Assembly (NCBI GenBank): GCA_035628135.1
Contig: DASPKM010000002.1
Span: 124,001-188,000 of the forward strand
Direction: 5' to 3'
From: DASPKM01 sp035628135
GTDB taxonomy: Bacteria > Bacteroidota > Bacteroidia > Chitinophagales > Chitinophagaceae
Length of the DNA: 64,000 bases
The translations under genes and the position numbers were made by a program. Below, in pieces: positions 36,350 through 44,795 of this stretch. Each line of letters begins with the position of its first letter. Within the stretch, counting starts at the first letter, position 1. The notes under the pieces were generated by a model, which had not been told where the DNA came from, made no database searches, and saw only the letters and a program-made list of their open reading frames with translations.

Positions 36350-37089
36350 AACGGTATGGTTTAATAGGGTATCCTCTAAGCCATTCTTTTTCCAAAAAGT
36401 ATTTCGAAGAAAAATTCCACAGGGAAGGCATTACGGATTGTGCGTATGAGCTGTTCCCTATTGCTTCTATTGAAGAGTTACCAGGATTGCTTACGCGATG
36501 TCCTGATCTGCACGGGTTGAATGTGACCATTCCTTACAAGCAGGCCGTCTTGCCTTTTTTGCACTCGACCGAGAACCTGCCTTCGAATTTGAGCGCGTGC
36601 AATTGCATTGCAATTGAAAATGGCCGCCTTACCGGTTACAATACAGATGTAATTGGGTTTGAAAAAAGCTTTGCGCCATTGTTACAGCCGCATCATAGAA
36701 GGGCATTGGTATTAGGAACCGGGGGCGCGGCCTTAGCGGTGTCGTACGTTTTAGAGAAACTGGACATCGATCATACGTTCGTGAGCCGCAAGCGGCAGGC
36801 GCTGCCTGTTTGCGTGCAATACGATGAAGTGGATGAATCCATACTCGCATCGTACCAGGTTATTATCAATACTACACCGCTCGGCATGTATCCCAACGAG
36901 GACCAGTCTCCACCATTACCATACCATGCGCTAACGCCGCAGCATTACCTGTTCGATCTCATTTACAATCCTGCTAAAACATTGTTCCTGCGCAAAGGCG
37001 AGGAGCGTGGCGCGGTTATAAAGAACGGGGAAGAAATGCTGGTGATACAGGCGGAAGAAAGTTGGAATATTTGGAAAAGCAGCATTTGA
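36346..37089 (+). CDS. aroE: Shikimate dehydrogenase
   Basis: The 247-aa protein reduces 3-dehydroshikimate to shikimate with NADPH for aromatic amino acid synthesis. Motifs: YGLIGYPLSHSFSKKYFEE, LNVTIPYKQAVLPF with the catalytic Lys, the Asp in YNTDVIGF, the nucleotide-binding LGTGGAALAVSYVLEKL and NTTPLGMYPN. The length is slightly short for the family (usually ~270), as in other Bacteroidota. It overlaps comA by 4 bp (ATGA). No other aro gene is present. Confidence 0.95.
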   Translation: MKRYGLIGYPLSHSFSKKYFEEKFHREGITDCAYELFPIASIEELPGLLTRCPDLHGLNVTIPYKQAVLPFLHSTENLPSNLSACNCIAIENGRLTGYNTDVIGFEKSFAPLLQPHHRRALVLGTGGAALAVSYVLEKLDIDHTFVSRKRQALPVCVQYDEVDESILASYQVIINTTPLGMYPNEDQSPPLPYHALTPQHYLFDLIYNPAKTLFLRKGEERGAVIKNGEEMLVIQAEESWNIWKSSI

Positions 37090-37153
37090 CAAAAGCTGTA
37101 CTCCATTTCAGGCCTCGAGCAAAGTTTACAGGGGATGATGAAATAAATACTTA

Positions 37154-37645
37154 CTATTTCTCCACTGCCGCTTCATCAATTCCCAAAGCTTGTAAAATTT
37201 TGCTGGCTTTCGGCTTATCATTTTTCATTGCGGCTTCAAATTCATTTGTCAGTCCGGTTACAAAAAGCCGCTCATTGACAGTTAGGCCGGCAAGTGTGTG
37301 GTATTCATCGTGGTTAACGCTTGCAGCCCATTTGCCATTTATTAAAGTGAGAAATTTTCCATATTCCGGTAGTCCCGTCTCACGTCCTTTAACCTTTGTC
37401 GGCATAATAAAATCGTGCTGGCATCCTTCCTGAGGGTCTGCAATCGCAATCCATGAATTGTCATCAATGGCATAGGTATCCTGGCAATATTCGGCTGCAT
37501 CTTTTATACTTTCAAAACAATTGTCCCAATTCGCAAACGTGTCCTGCAAACAGTCGTATCCAAAAACATATACGCCTTCAGTTGATTGATAGATCATCAA
37601 CTTTTGGGTTTCATCTTCAGCGTTTACGAATGCTATTTTTCTCAT
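37154..37645 (-). CDS. Hypothetical protein next to Crp/Fnr regulator
   Basis: The 163-aa protein has no signal peptide or membrane segment and an even charge distribution; it ends KASKILQALGIDEAAVEK. I do not recognise a family. It starts 10 bp after the stop of the upstream Crp/Fnr gene on the same strand, so it is probably co-transcribed with that regulator. An immunity-like or small regulatory role cannot be judged from sequence. Confidence 0.55.
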   Translation of the reverse strand: MRKIAFVNAEDETQKLMIYQSTEGVYVFGYDCLQDTFANWDNCFESIKDAAEYCQDTYAIDDNSWIAIADPQEGCQHDFIMPTKVKGRETGLPEYGKFLTLINGKWAASVNHDEYHTLAGLTVNERLFVTGLTNEFEAAMKNDKPKASKILQALGIDEAAVEK

Positions 37646-37655
37646 GTCTTACCCG

Positions 37656-38315
37656 TTACATGCTGATGCCGTTTTGGGAACGGATGTAAACATCATCTGA
37701 GCAGAGCTTGTTTTTTCCTATGACGGTAGCCTTGATGCGTGAGAACGTTTCATGCGTCATTCCTAAGAATGATGCCAAATGTATTTGTTTTGCCCGCATG
37801 AATATACCGGGCCGCAGCGCTAACATTTTTTTGAATCGCTGAACCAGATCTTTTTCCGCCAGTATTTCATCTCGCTCATAAGTATGCAGGATAAGCCTGA
37901 TCAACATATTGCTGTGAATATTCCGCCAGGCTTCATTGCGTTGGATCAGCGATTGTACATCGCGGTACTGGAAAGCAAGAACAGTAGTGTCCTGCAGTGC
38001 AGAGATATTTTCACTGGTGGGTAGTTGTTTCCAGAAACTCGAAAATGCGGTAAAAATATGACCGTCGAAGAAAAAGTCGCTTGAGATTTCCTGGCCGCCG
38101 TCATTGATATAATAAATGCGCACACATCCCGATAATATGAAATATGCGGTCCGGCAAACCTTATTTTCGGAGTGAATGATGGATCCTTTTGGATAAAACG
38201 CCGGCGTCAATATCGCTTCAAATTCGTTCCAGTCTTGTGACGAGAAAGTCCCGAACGTTCGAAGAAAATCCTGTAGTCGAGGATAGCCATCTGCATCTAT
38301 TTGTCCAGCCTTCAT
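37656..38315 (-). CDS. Crp/Fnr family transcriptional regulator
   Basis: The 219-aa protein (ATG at 38315; a GTG one codon earlier is possible) has a cyclic-nucleotide-binding-like N-terminal domain (residues ~25-130, PKGSIIHSENKVCRTAYFIL) and a C-terminal winged helix (residues ~150-215) whose recognition part is SFLGMTHETFSRIKATVIG. No Fe-S cysteine cluster like that of E. coli Fnr is visible. It lies just past the export cassette on the same strand, and a perfect TTGAT-N4-ATCAA palindrome sits at the cassette's other end (44083-44096), so it may regulate that promoter. Confidence 0.88.
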   Translation of the reverse strand: MKAGQIDADGYPRLQDFLRTFGTFSSQDWNEFEAILTPAFYPKGSIIHSENKVCRTAYFILSGCVRIYYINDGGQEISSDFFFDGHIFTAFSSFWKQLPTSENISALQDTTVLAFQYRDVQSLIQRNEAWRNIHSNMLIRLILHTYERDEILAEKDLVQRFKKMLALRPGIFMRAKQIHLASFLGMTHETFSRIKATVIGKNKLCSDDVYIRSQNGISM

Positions 38316-38458
38316 CACTGTAATGTTTTAAATGGCGTTTACTTTGCTGCGAAACTTGTCGTACTTGCAATATAATAAAATTCACATCCAAATTCAGCAC
38401 AATCAGCAAAGACAAATGAGTTCTATTGAATAAAAGCAAAAAAAGACAAAACCATGTA

Positions 38459-39793
38459 TCATTTACTATTGACCAACTGACGAAATTGGTAAAAGCAACG
38501 ATCAAGAAATCTTATGTCATCTGTAATGATCTCTACCTGTCCGCTCATCTCTTGTTTAAAGTCGATGCGTTTATTGTACGTAGTTACCAAATGCGGAGGT
38601 ATTTCAACCAATACGTTGTAATTATTTTCCTTCGGGATTAGCGAGACAGCTTTCACTTTTCCATTCAGCATCCCATATTCATTGAATGGGTAGTTGTCTA
38701 ACTTGATATTTGCTTTCTGTCCCAGTTTTATTTTACCCGAGCCGGCCACAGGCACTTTGGCCCTGACTATATAATCTTTATTTCCCGGGATGACAGAAGC
38801 TATTTCCTGGCCTGATTCGATAAATTGATTATTTGCCCAATAGGAAAACAGCGCAAGTTTTCCTTCGATAGGGGATTTTATCAGATATAATTCTTCCCAT
38901 TGCTTCACTTTGGCGTCCAGCTCATTCATTGCAACTTCAATTTGGGTGAGCAGTTCGTCGTGTTGCTTTTGGCCTTCCAACTGCAGGTCATTGATCCTTC
39001 CGTACAATTCGATGCTATCAATCTGCCTGGCCGTTAAACCCGAAAGTGCATTTTGATAGTTCCTCACATTGGATAAGTATTCCTTTTTCTTTGCTTCGTA
39101 TTCTGATTTTGCGATCACTTTTTCAGTATATAAAATAGAGTCTCTTTCAAAAGCCTGCTTTGATAGTTGCAGTTCATTCTGCTTGATCACGTTCTCGGCT
39201 TGCATCTGCCTGGCCAGTTGCCCGCCCTTGCTGATCTGGGCCCTCAACAGGCTGGCGCGTTGGGCATGACTTTTCTGCTGAATAAAAAACTGGTAATTGC
39301 CGAGCGTTTTTTTCAGTTGATTATACGCAGCCTGGAATTCCCCGAAATTGACCTTCTCCGTGAATTTGTAGTTTTCTATTAAAGCTGGATTAGAATAAAA
39401 AGCAGTTTTAAAAGAATCTAATTTCCCTTTAAGAGAAAGCATGTCCCCGGCATTTACCGAGCTGCTTAAATATCCTATCGTTTGGCCGATGGCAATTGGT
39501 TCGTTATCCTGGACCAGCAGCGTCACGTACCCCGAGCTTTTTGCTATCATGTCGATGGGGGGAGATGTGCTGGTTAGGGTTGCGGACGCTTTGATGATGG
39601 TAGGATACTTGATGAACCATGAAATGATCAATGCAAGCACAATCAGCAACAACAGGTAACCAGAGCCGGAGCGGATGGTCCAATGAGGCATCGCAGTGAG
39701 TATCTCACCCACTTCTTCACTACGAAAGTCTATTTCTTCTACTTCCTCGGGCTTGTGCGCCGATCCATTATTATTGTTGTTATTGTTTTCCAT
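38459..39793 (-). CDS. HlyD family periplasmic adaptor (secretion protein)
   Basis: The 444-aa protein has a short cytoplasmic Asn-rich start (seven Asn at residues 3-9), a membrane anchor at ~45-61 and the HlyD pattern: a biotinyl-lipoyl-like first half (IAKSSGYVTLLVQDNEPIAI), a long coiled-coil hairpin (~115-280, SKQAFERDSILYTEKVIAKSE) and a second barrel half (IKSPIEGKLALFSYWANNQF). It links an ABC exporter to an outer-membrane channel or assists export from the periplasm. It begins 12 bp after the VKOR-thioredoxin gene, so it is the third gene of the cassette operon. No outer-membrane channel gene is present here. Confidence 0.9.
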   Translation of the reverse strand: MENNNNNNNGSAHKPEEVEEIDFRSEEVGEILTAMPHWTIRSGSGYLLLLIVLALIISWFIKYPTIIKASATLTSTSPPIDMIAKSSGYVTLLVQDNEPIAIGQTIGYLSSSVNAGDMLSLKGKLDSFKTAFYSNPALIENYKFTEKVNFGEFQAAYNQLKKTLGNYQFFIQQKSHAQRASLLRAQISKGGQLARQMQAENVIKQNELQLSKQAFERDSILYTEKVIAKSEYEAKKKEYLSNVRNYQNALSGLTARQIDSIELYGRINDLQLEGQKQHDELLTQIEVAMNELDAKVKQWEELYLIKSPIEGKLALFSYWANNQFIESGQEIASVIPGNKDYIVRAKVPVAGSGKIKLGQKANIKLDNYPFNEYGMLNGKVKAVSLIPKENNYNVLVEIPPHLVTTYNKRIDFKQEMSGQVEIITDDIRFLDRCFYQFRQLVNSK

Positions 39794-39805
39794 CGCACGC
39801 TTATT

Positions 39806-41521
39806 TTATGCTTCTTCCAACACCGTGTTTTCCTCTAATTTTTTTTCGATGATGTTTTTCAAAATATCGGTGTCATAGTATGTTTCCGCCAATAACCTGT
39901 TGTTCAATGCCAGCAAAGGCGTATATGGTATGAATTGATTATTCGCCCAATCCAGGTAACTATCGTAGATGAATTTAAGTTCCGGGTCTGCTTTCATCAT
40001 TTGATTTTCACTGGTCCAGCGTTGGATGATATCAGCCAGTTTATCGCCCTTTGCCGACCTTTCTTCCAGGAAAGCAAACCACCGGTTTACGAAAGCGACA
40101 ATTTCTTTTTCATCTTTCAATAATGAGAGGTACAGGACATGCCTCACCAATGGCCCGGTAAGTTCATCACCCTTGAATATTATCCTGATGTATATGCCAT
40201 CCTCGAACCAATTTGCCAGGCTTAACAGCCTTTTGAACATTTCACCGCAGGGCGCACAGGCCAGTGATATGATGCCCGTTAGCCTTACCGTAGACTCCAT
40301 ATTGCCAAACGTCGTCATGCCGCCCAGCTCGGGCTCATTAAAAGCCTTTTGCCTGTTGACATCCGCATCAAAATAATCCAGGTTGTTCTTATTATTATAA
40401 GCTTTCAGCGAGAGTTGTGTGACAGACCTTTGCAACCCGGTCGTTTTTTCGAACAGCGAATATATAATGGCTACTCCCAGGGCAACTAGCGCTAGCTGAA
40501 CCGCTCCCGCCATGTCTATAGCAGGAATGCCGCTATTTCGGGTAATGAATAGAAAGTACGCAAAATGGATCCATAGCAGCGCTTGCACAAACATGCACAG
40601 CACGCATACTTTTTTTATAACGCTTAATTGATAGTAGATTGAATAAAAGGTAAATCCCACCGGCAGCGCCGCACACCAAAAAAACAGGCCCAGGTTCTCC
40701 GCGTAACGACTGGTCAATATGCTGAATAACAGAAAAGTGAACAGGCTTCCGAAATATACCATGCCTATGTCGGTCATGCTTATGACGCCAAATAATTTCG
40801 AGCCTTTGGAAGCCAAAACATCTTTGCAGCCTGTTTTATTATTGCTGTTGGAACAGAAGCGTTTCACCAGGTAGCTGTTGGCTTTATTGGTTTTATCGAG
40901 CAGGAAAATATTATAGGAAAGAAAGATCCCAAGGCCAAGGATCAGCAATTCCGGTAACCATACCGCAAGCTGCAAGTTAGAAAACCCAATATACAATGCG
41001 GCCGCCAGGGCTATAGTTACAATCGATCCGCTTAATACCTGCGATAAGTTTGATAAACGTTGCCGCTTATAATTGAATTCATAGTAGGGCTCACGTGAAA
41101 ATTCAGTCTTTTTCAGCAACACGTAGGTTTGAACCGCGTCCTCTGATCGCTCTCCCCAGGGGGAGTGAAGATGTACCAGGTCATTAAACGACTCATTGTC
41201 CGTAGCGCCCGACCGAATAACAATCAAGGCCGAATCTTTTGAAACGACGGGTTCTTCAACAACAGTGTATTTGATATTGTATTTTTTGAGCGCCTCCAAT
41301 AAAGCAAGTGCCAGGTTAGAAGGATCATTTCTGTCCGCAACCTCGTCGTTGTTTTCAGCGGTCTCGGAACTTGAGTTAAAGATCAGGTCATAACATTTTA
41401 CGATTGACTCCTGTAAATAATCACGGGTGAACTGTACGTTCAGTTTTTGAAGAATAAGTATACCAAGATGCAGCATACGCTCAACCTGGTCCTGGTCCCT
41501 TCCTGACAACGTATATTTCAT
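39806..41521 (-). CDS. VKOR-thioredoxin fusion protein of peptide-export cassette
   Basis: The 571-aa membrane protein has a soluble N-terminal region (residues 1-~155), a VKOR-type four-helix bundle (~160-360) and a C-terminal thioredoxin-like domain (~400-571). The VKOR cysteines are the loop pair C223/C232 (CSNSNNKTGCKDVL) and the membrane CxxC at C306-C309 (VCVLC); the thioredoxin motif is CAPC at 422-425. Such fusions make or relay disulphides in the periplasm, using quinone as acceptor. It lies 11 bp after the C39-peptidase ABC transporter and 12 bp before the HlyD gene, so a role in oxidising the exported peptide is a reasonable inference. The N-terminal region is unassigned. Confidence 0.86.
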   Translation of the reverse strand: MKYTLSGRDQDQVERMLHLGILILQKLNVQFTRDYLQESIVKCYDLIFNSSSETAENNDEVADRNDPSNLALALLEALKKYNIKYTVVEEPVVSKDSALIVIRSGATDNESFNDLVHLHSPWGERSEDAVQTYVLLKKTEFSREPYYEFNYKRQRLSNLSQVLSGSIVTIALAAALYIGFSNLQLAVWLPELLILGLGIFLSYNIFLLDKTNKANSYLVKRFCSNSNNKTGCKDVLASKGSKLFGVISMTDIGMVYFGSLFTFLLFSILTSRYAENLGLFFWCAALPVGFTFYSIYYQLSVIKKVCVLCMFVQALLWIHFAYFLFITRNSGIPAIDMAGAVQLALVALGVAIIYSLFEKTTGLQRSVTQLSLKAYNNKNNLDYFDADVNRQKAFNEPELGGMTTFGNMESTVRLTGIISLACAPCGEMFKRLLSLANWFEDGIYIRIIFKGDELTGPLVRHVLYLSLLKDEKEIVAFVNRWFAFLEERSAKGDKLADIIQRWTSENQMMKADPELKFIYDSYLDWANNQFIPYTPLLALNNRLLAETYYDTDILKNIIEKKLEENTVLEEA

Positions 41522-41532
41522 ATCACTATTTT

Positions 41533-43737
41533 TTAAGAGCCTAGTTCCAATTGATTTTTAACCAGGGTATAGTAAGCGCGTTTCGACCTGGTAAGTTCTT
41601 CGTGCGTTCCGCATTCAACGATCTTCCCTTTGTCCAGCACAATGATCTGGCCGGCGTTCTTAACGGTGCTTAAACGATGGGCTATAATAACGGCCGTTTT
41701 GCCTGTAAAAAAGTTAGCCAGGTTTTCGATGATGATCTTTTCATTGGCGGCATCCAGGGAAGAGGTTGCCTCATCGAAGAGAATGAACTCGGGGTTCTTG
41801 TATACCGCCCTCGCAATTAAGATACGCTGGCGTTGTCCTCCGCTAAGGCCAATACCATCGTTCCCGATCTTGGTATTGTAGGTGAGCGGGAGCTCTTCTA
41901 TAAAATTTTGAATATTGGCAATCTTCGTGGCATACACGAGCCGGTCCATATCGACTTTTTCAGCAGAGACGGCGATGTTCTTTGCAATGGTGTCCGAGAA
42001 AATATAGCCGTCCTGCATCACCACGCCACATTTGCTTCGCCACGCGCCGTGCATGTAACTATCGAGCTTGTGATTTCCTATCAGTATCGAGCCGCCCGAC
42101 GGTTTATAAAATTTTAATAATAGTTTCAACAGCGTGGTCTTTCCGCTTCCGCTTGCGCCTACGATAGCGGTAACCTTACCCTGGGGAATGGCAAAGCTCA
42201 CATCGTCCAACACCAGCGGCGTATTAGGGCCACCATATCGAAAGCTTACATTCTTTAAATGAATGGAATGCTCTGCGGGCAGGCTGGTAAGCCTTTCGGC
42301 ATTGCCATCTTCTTCGTCGTCTCTCGAGAATACTTCGCCGATCCGTTCCAGACTTATGTTGGCATCCTGCCATGAGCGCATAAATGTGACCAGCTCTGTT
42401 ATAGGGGTATTCAATTGTCCGATTATGTATTGCACAGACAGCATCATGCCCAGCGTAATATCTCCGGTAATGACCGCCCTTGCTGCTATGAAAGTGATCA
42501 GGATATTTTTCAATTCATTGATAAAGGAAGACCCGATCTGCTGGTATTGTTCGAGCGAAAGCCCGCTTATGCTTACTTTGAATAATTTTGCCTGCTGTCC
42601 TTCCCATTTCCACCTGTTTTGCTTTTCCGCATTGTTCATTTTTATTTCAGGCATGCCATGAATGAACTGGATCAGGCCGCTCTGTGTATTGGACAGTGAT
42701 TCGAAGCGGCGATAATCTATATCCCGTCTTTTTTTGAGGAATATGGCTATCCAGACAACATATAATCCGCTGCCGACGATAAAAATGGAGAATATCAGGA
42801 AATTATACCAGAGCAATATCAACGAGAACACGATCAGGTTCAGCAATGAAAAAAGCGTGGTGGTAACCGATGAGGTTATAAAAGATTGCACTCGGTGATG
42901 ATCGCTTACCCGTTGCAGGAGGTCGCCCGTCATTTTACCGTCGAAAAAAGAAATGGGCAACCTCGTTAGCTTAGCCAAAAAATCCGATACCATTGAAATG
43001 TTGATCCGCGTTCCCATGTGAAGCAATATCCAGCTTCGGATAAAATCACCGGAGATCCGCCCCAGGAACAACATCATCTGGGCTAGCAAGATTAGATTGA
43101 TGAAGCCCAGGTCGCCGGTGTAAATGCCCAGATCCACGATGGACTGTGTCAGGAAAGGGAATGCAAATTGCAGGATGCTGCCCGCCAATAGTCCCAGGAA
43201 TAATTGTGCGATGAATTTTCTATAGGGCTTGACATAAAAAATGAGCTCCCGCATGCCGCGGTATTTTGCTTTCTCTTTTGTGTCTGACTGGGAATAAAAC
43301 TCAGGTGAAGGTTCAAAGAAAAGGATCATTCCCTCTTTTTCTCCATTGATCATGCTGCCGCTCCAGCTGCTGATGAATTGCTGGCGGGTTAGCTTTATAT
43401 TTCCGTGCCCGGGATCGGCTATGTGAGCATTTCCTTTTTTATCGATTGCGTGCAGGACGATAAAATGGTTGCCGCGCCAATGAATAATTGCGGGAAATGG
43501 TTTTTCTTCTATTAATGCATCGTACGTTGCCAATGCCGCGGTTGTACGGAGCCCTATTGCTTCGGCCGCATCACTGATCCCCAGGAGAGAAACGCCCTGC
43601 CTGTCTATATAGCTTTTTTCCCTTAGGGTATCCAGCGTATAGCTTTTGCCGTAGTATTTTGCGATCATCCGCAGGCAGGTGGGTCCACAGTCCATGCTAT
43701 CGATCTGTCGATAAAATGGAAACTTCTTTATCCTCAT
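41533..43737 (-). CDS. Peptidase-containing ABC exporter (C39 family)
   Basis: The 734-aa protein is a bacteriocin-type exporter. The N-terminal C39 peptidase (residues 1-~130) has the nucleophile Cys17 in QIDSMDCGPTCL, His91 in RGNHFIVLH and Asp108 in IADPGHG, all three catalytic positions intact. The membrane domain (~165-440) has about six helices. The ATPase (~475-734) has Walker A GASGSGKTTL, signature LSGGQRQRILIARA and Walker B FILFDEATSSLD. It cleaves a double-glycine-type leader while exporting the peptide. It leads the three-gene operon on the minus strand and lies downstream of the candidate precursor gene. Confidence 0.95.
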   Translation of the reverse strand: MRIKKFPFYRQIDSMDCGPTCLRMIAKYYGKSYTLDTLREKSYIDRQGVSLLGISDAAEAIGLRTTAALATYDALIEEKPFPAIIHWRGNHFIVLHAIDKKGNAHIADPGHGNIKLTRQQFISSWSGSMINGEKEGMILFFEPSPEFYSQSDTKEKAKYRGMRELIFYVKPYRKFIAQLFLGLLAGSILQFAFPFLTQSIVDLGIYTGDLGFINLILLAQMMLFLGRISGDFIRSWILLHMGTRINISMVSDFLAKLTRLPISFFDGKMTGDLLQRVSDHHRVQSFITSSVTTTLFSLLNLIVFSLILLWYNFLIFSIFIVGSGLYVVWIAIFLKKRRDIDYRRFESLSNTQSGLIQFIHGMPEIKMNNAEKQNRWKWEGQQAKLFKVSISGLSLEQYQQIGSSFINELKNILITFIAARAVITGDITLGMMLSVQYIIGQLNTPITELVTFMRSWQDANISLERIGEVFSRDDEEDGNAERLTSLPAEHSIHLKNVSFRYGGPNTPLVLDDVSFAIPQGKVTAIVGASGSGKTTLLKLLLKFYKPSGGSILIGNHKLDSYMHGAWRSKCGVVMQDGYIFSDTIAKNIAVSAEKVDMDRLVYATKIANIQNFIEELPLTYNTKIGNDGIGLSGGQRQRILIARAVYKNPEFILFDEATSSLDAANEKIIIENLANFFTGKTAVIIAHRLSTVKNAGQIIVLDKGKIVECGTHEELTRSKRAYYTLVKNQLELGS

Positions 43738-43896
43738 AACTAAACTTGCTCAAATGATAATATGAAACGGTATGGGTATCAAAAAACTGAAACCGGCAAA
43801 TTATTTTCTGGCGATTTAGTTAGACACATGGTTTTGCCGGTAGTTTTAAATAGGAATTTTTTTGCAACTCCAGCATCTCCAATCCCGAGGGCTGGT

Positions 43897-44001
43897 TTAT
43901 TTGCAACCTATGCGACCATATACCTCTACATCCTGGCTCATTTTCACTAATGAGCTCGTCGAGACTTTTTTAATTTTCAGTTGCTTTCTCATAATGCTCA
44001 T
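43897..44001 (-). CDS. Candidate exported precursor peptide (34 aa)
   Basis: ATG at 44001 (or the in-frame ATG at 43992) opens a 34-codon frame ending at 43897, 159 bp upstream of the C39-ABC gene. The N-terminal part (MRKQLKIKKVSTSSL from residue 4) is basic and reads like the leader of Bacteroidota natural-product precursors. The C-terminal end is YGRIGCK with the only Cys. There is no clear Gly-Gly site, and a YG or IG step would be atypical for C39, so the assignment rests mainly on position. A TATGTTTG element on the same strand (44060-44053) lies about 52 bp upstream of the ATG. Alternatively this is a chance frame. Confidence 0.4.
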   Translation of the reverse strand: MSIMRKQLKIKKVSTSSLVKMSQDVEVYGRIGCK

Positions 44002-44052
44002 TTTTATCGTTTAGAATTGATTAGCAGCGTTACTTCCTTTTAAAGTGCTTCT

Positions 44053-44060
44053 CAAACATA
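44053..44060 (-). promoter_or_regulatory. -7 element (TATGTTTG) before candidate precursor
   Basis: TATGTTTG matches TAnnTTTG on the minus strand, about 52 bp before the peptide's ATG. No TTG -33 box is present; the position of the FNR-type palindrome at 44083-44096 suggests an activator replaces it. Confidence 0.5.
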
Positions 44061-44077
44061 AGTGGTTGACCTTTGGG

Positions 44078-44101
44078 TTTTATTGATTAAAATCAATAAA
44101 A
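44078..44101. promoter_or_regulatory. Perfect FNR-type box within an 11-bp-arm palindrome
   Basis: TTTTATTGATT and AATCAATAAAA surround AA; the core TTGAT-TAAA-ATCAA (44083-44096) is an exact match to the TTGAT-N4-ATCAA box of Fnr-type regulators. Its centre (44089-44090) lies about 40 bp from the start expected for the TATGTTTG element, the position of a class II activator. A Crp/Fnr-family gene lies at the far end of the cassette. Between 44102 and 44326 I see no gene. Confidence 0.55.
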
Positions 44102-44326
44102 ATTGCGGAATAAATGCGTAGAAGAAATTAGCGGCGGGAGGATTGTCTAATCCTGCTTTATTATCGTAAAAGTTTCATGAGCGGGGGCCATGTCCCGCGT
44201 CTTTGATATAGTGTAGCAATAGTGCAGCGGCGCGTGAAATGATGACAGATGTATCGGTCCGCGGCACCGCCGGGCCTTACATCCATAAATATGGGGGCCA
44301 ACAAACGTGAAAGAAAGATCTACCGA

Positions 44327-44761
44327 TTATAATCGTAAAAGCACGGACTTTACTTTCTCCGGCATGGGCACCAGTTTCCTGCGTTCATAATCGAAGCAAA
44401 CCATGCCTGTTTTTGCAGCGGCTACCGGCACTTTGACGCCATTGGATTCTTTTTCCAGCTTATAGTATAAGTCAAATGCTATTTTGCTTAAAGCGCCCAT
44501 GGCAACAGATGCCAGCACTACATCGCCATAAAATAGTTCGTATTTAAACTGTATGCCTACATCGCTCATGATAATGCCTGTGCCGCCGAGGTCCAGTTCG
44601 CTAAATCCAAGGTGGCGCAGGAACTGCATTCTTGCTTCATGAATAATGGAAAGGACCGTGTCGTTGCCAACATGGCCGCCGTAATTAACATCGGTTATAC
44701 GTACAGGTATGCTTGTGGTAAAACTAAAGTGTTCAGGGAGCTCGATCTTTATTCTTTGCAT
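44327..44761 (-). CDS. Acyl-CoA thioesterase-like hot-dog protein
   Basis: The 144-aa protein has the 4-hydroxybenzoyl-CoA thioesterase hot-dog fold: FTTSIPVRITDVNYGGHVGN with the catalytic Asp in place, then VLSIIHEARMQFLRHLGF. A periplasmic or cytoplasmic substrate cannot be told. The ATG at 44761 is chosen over a TTG at 44788. It is the last gene of the operon that includes the ECF sigma and anti-sigma-like genes (34-bp gap). Confidence 0.82.
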   Translation of the reverse strand: MQRIKIELPEHFSFTTSIPVRITDVNYGGHVGNDTVLSIIHEARMQFLRHLGFSELDLGGTGIIMSDVGIQFKYELFYGDVVLASVAMGALSKIAFDLYYKLEKESNGVKVPVAAAKTGMVCFDYERRKLVPMPEKVKSVLLRL

Positions 44762-44795
44762 GGCAGCGTGGAGGAATTGAAGATGCAAACCTACG

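Noticed and set aside
43762..43950. 62-codon plus-strand frame opposite the candidate precursor
   Set aside because: No leader-like or secretion features, and it is oriented away from the exporter operon.
44239..44310. 23-codon plus-strand frame near the thioesterase
   Set aside because: Too short, no motif, and no promoter-like sequence in front.
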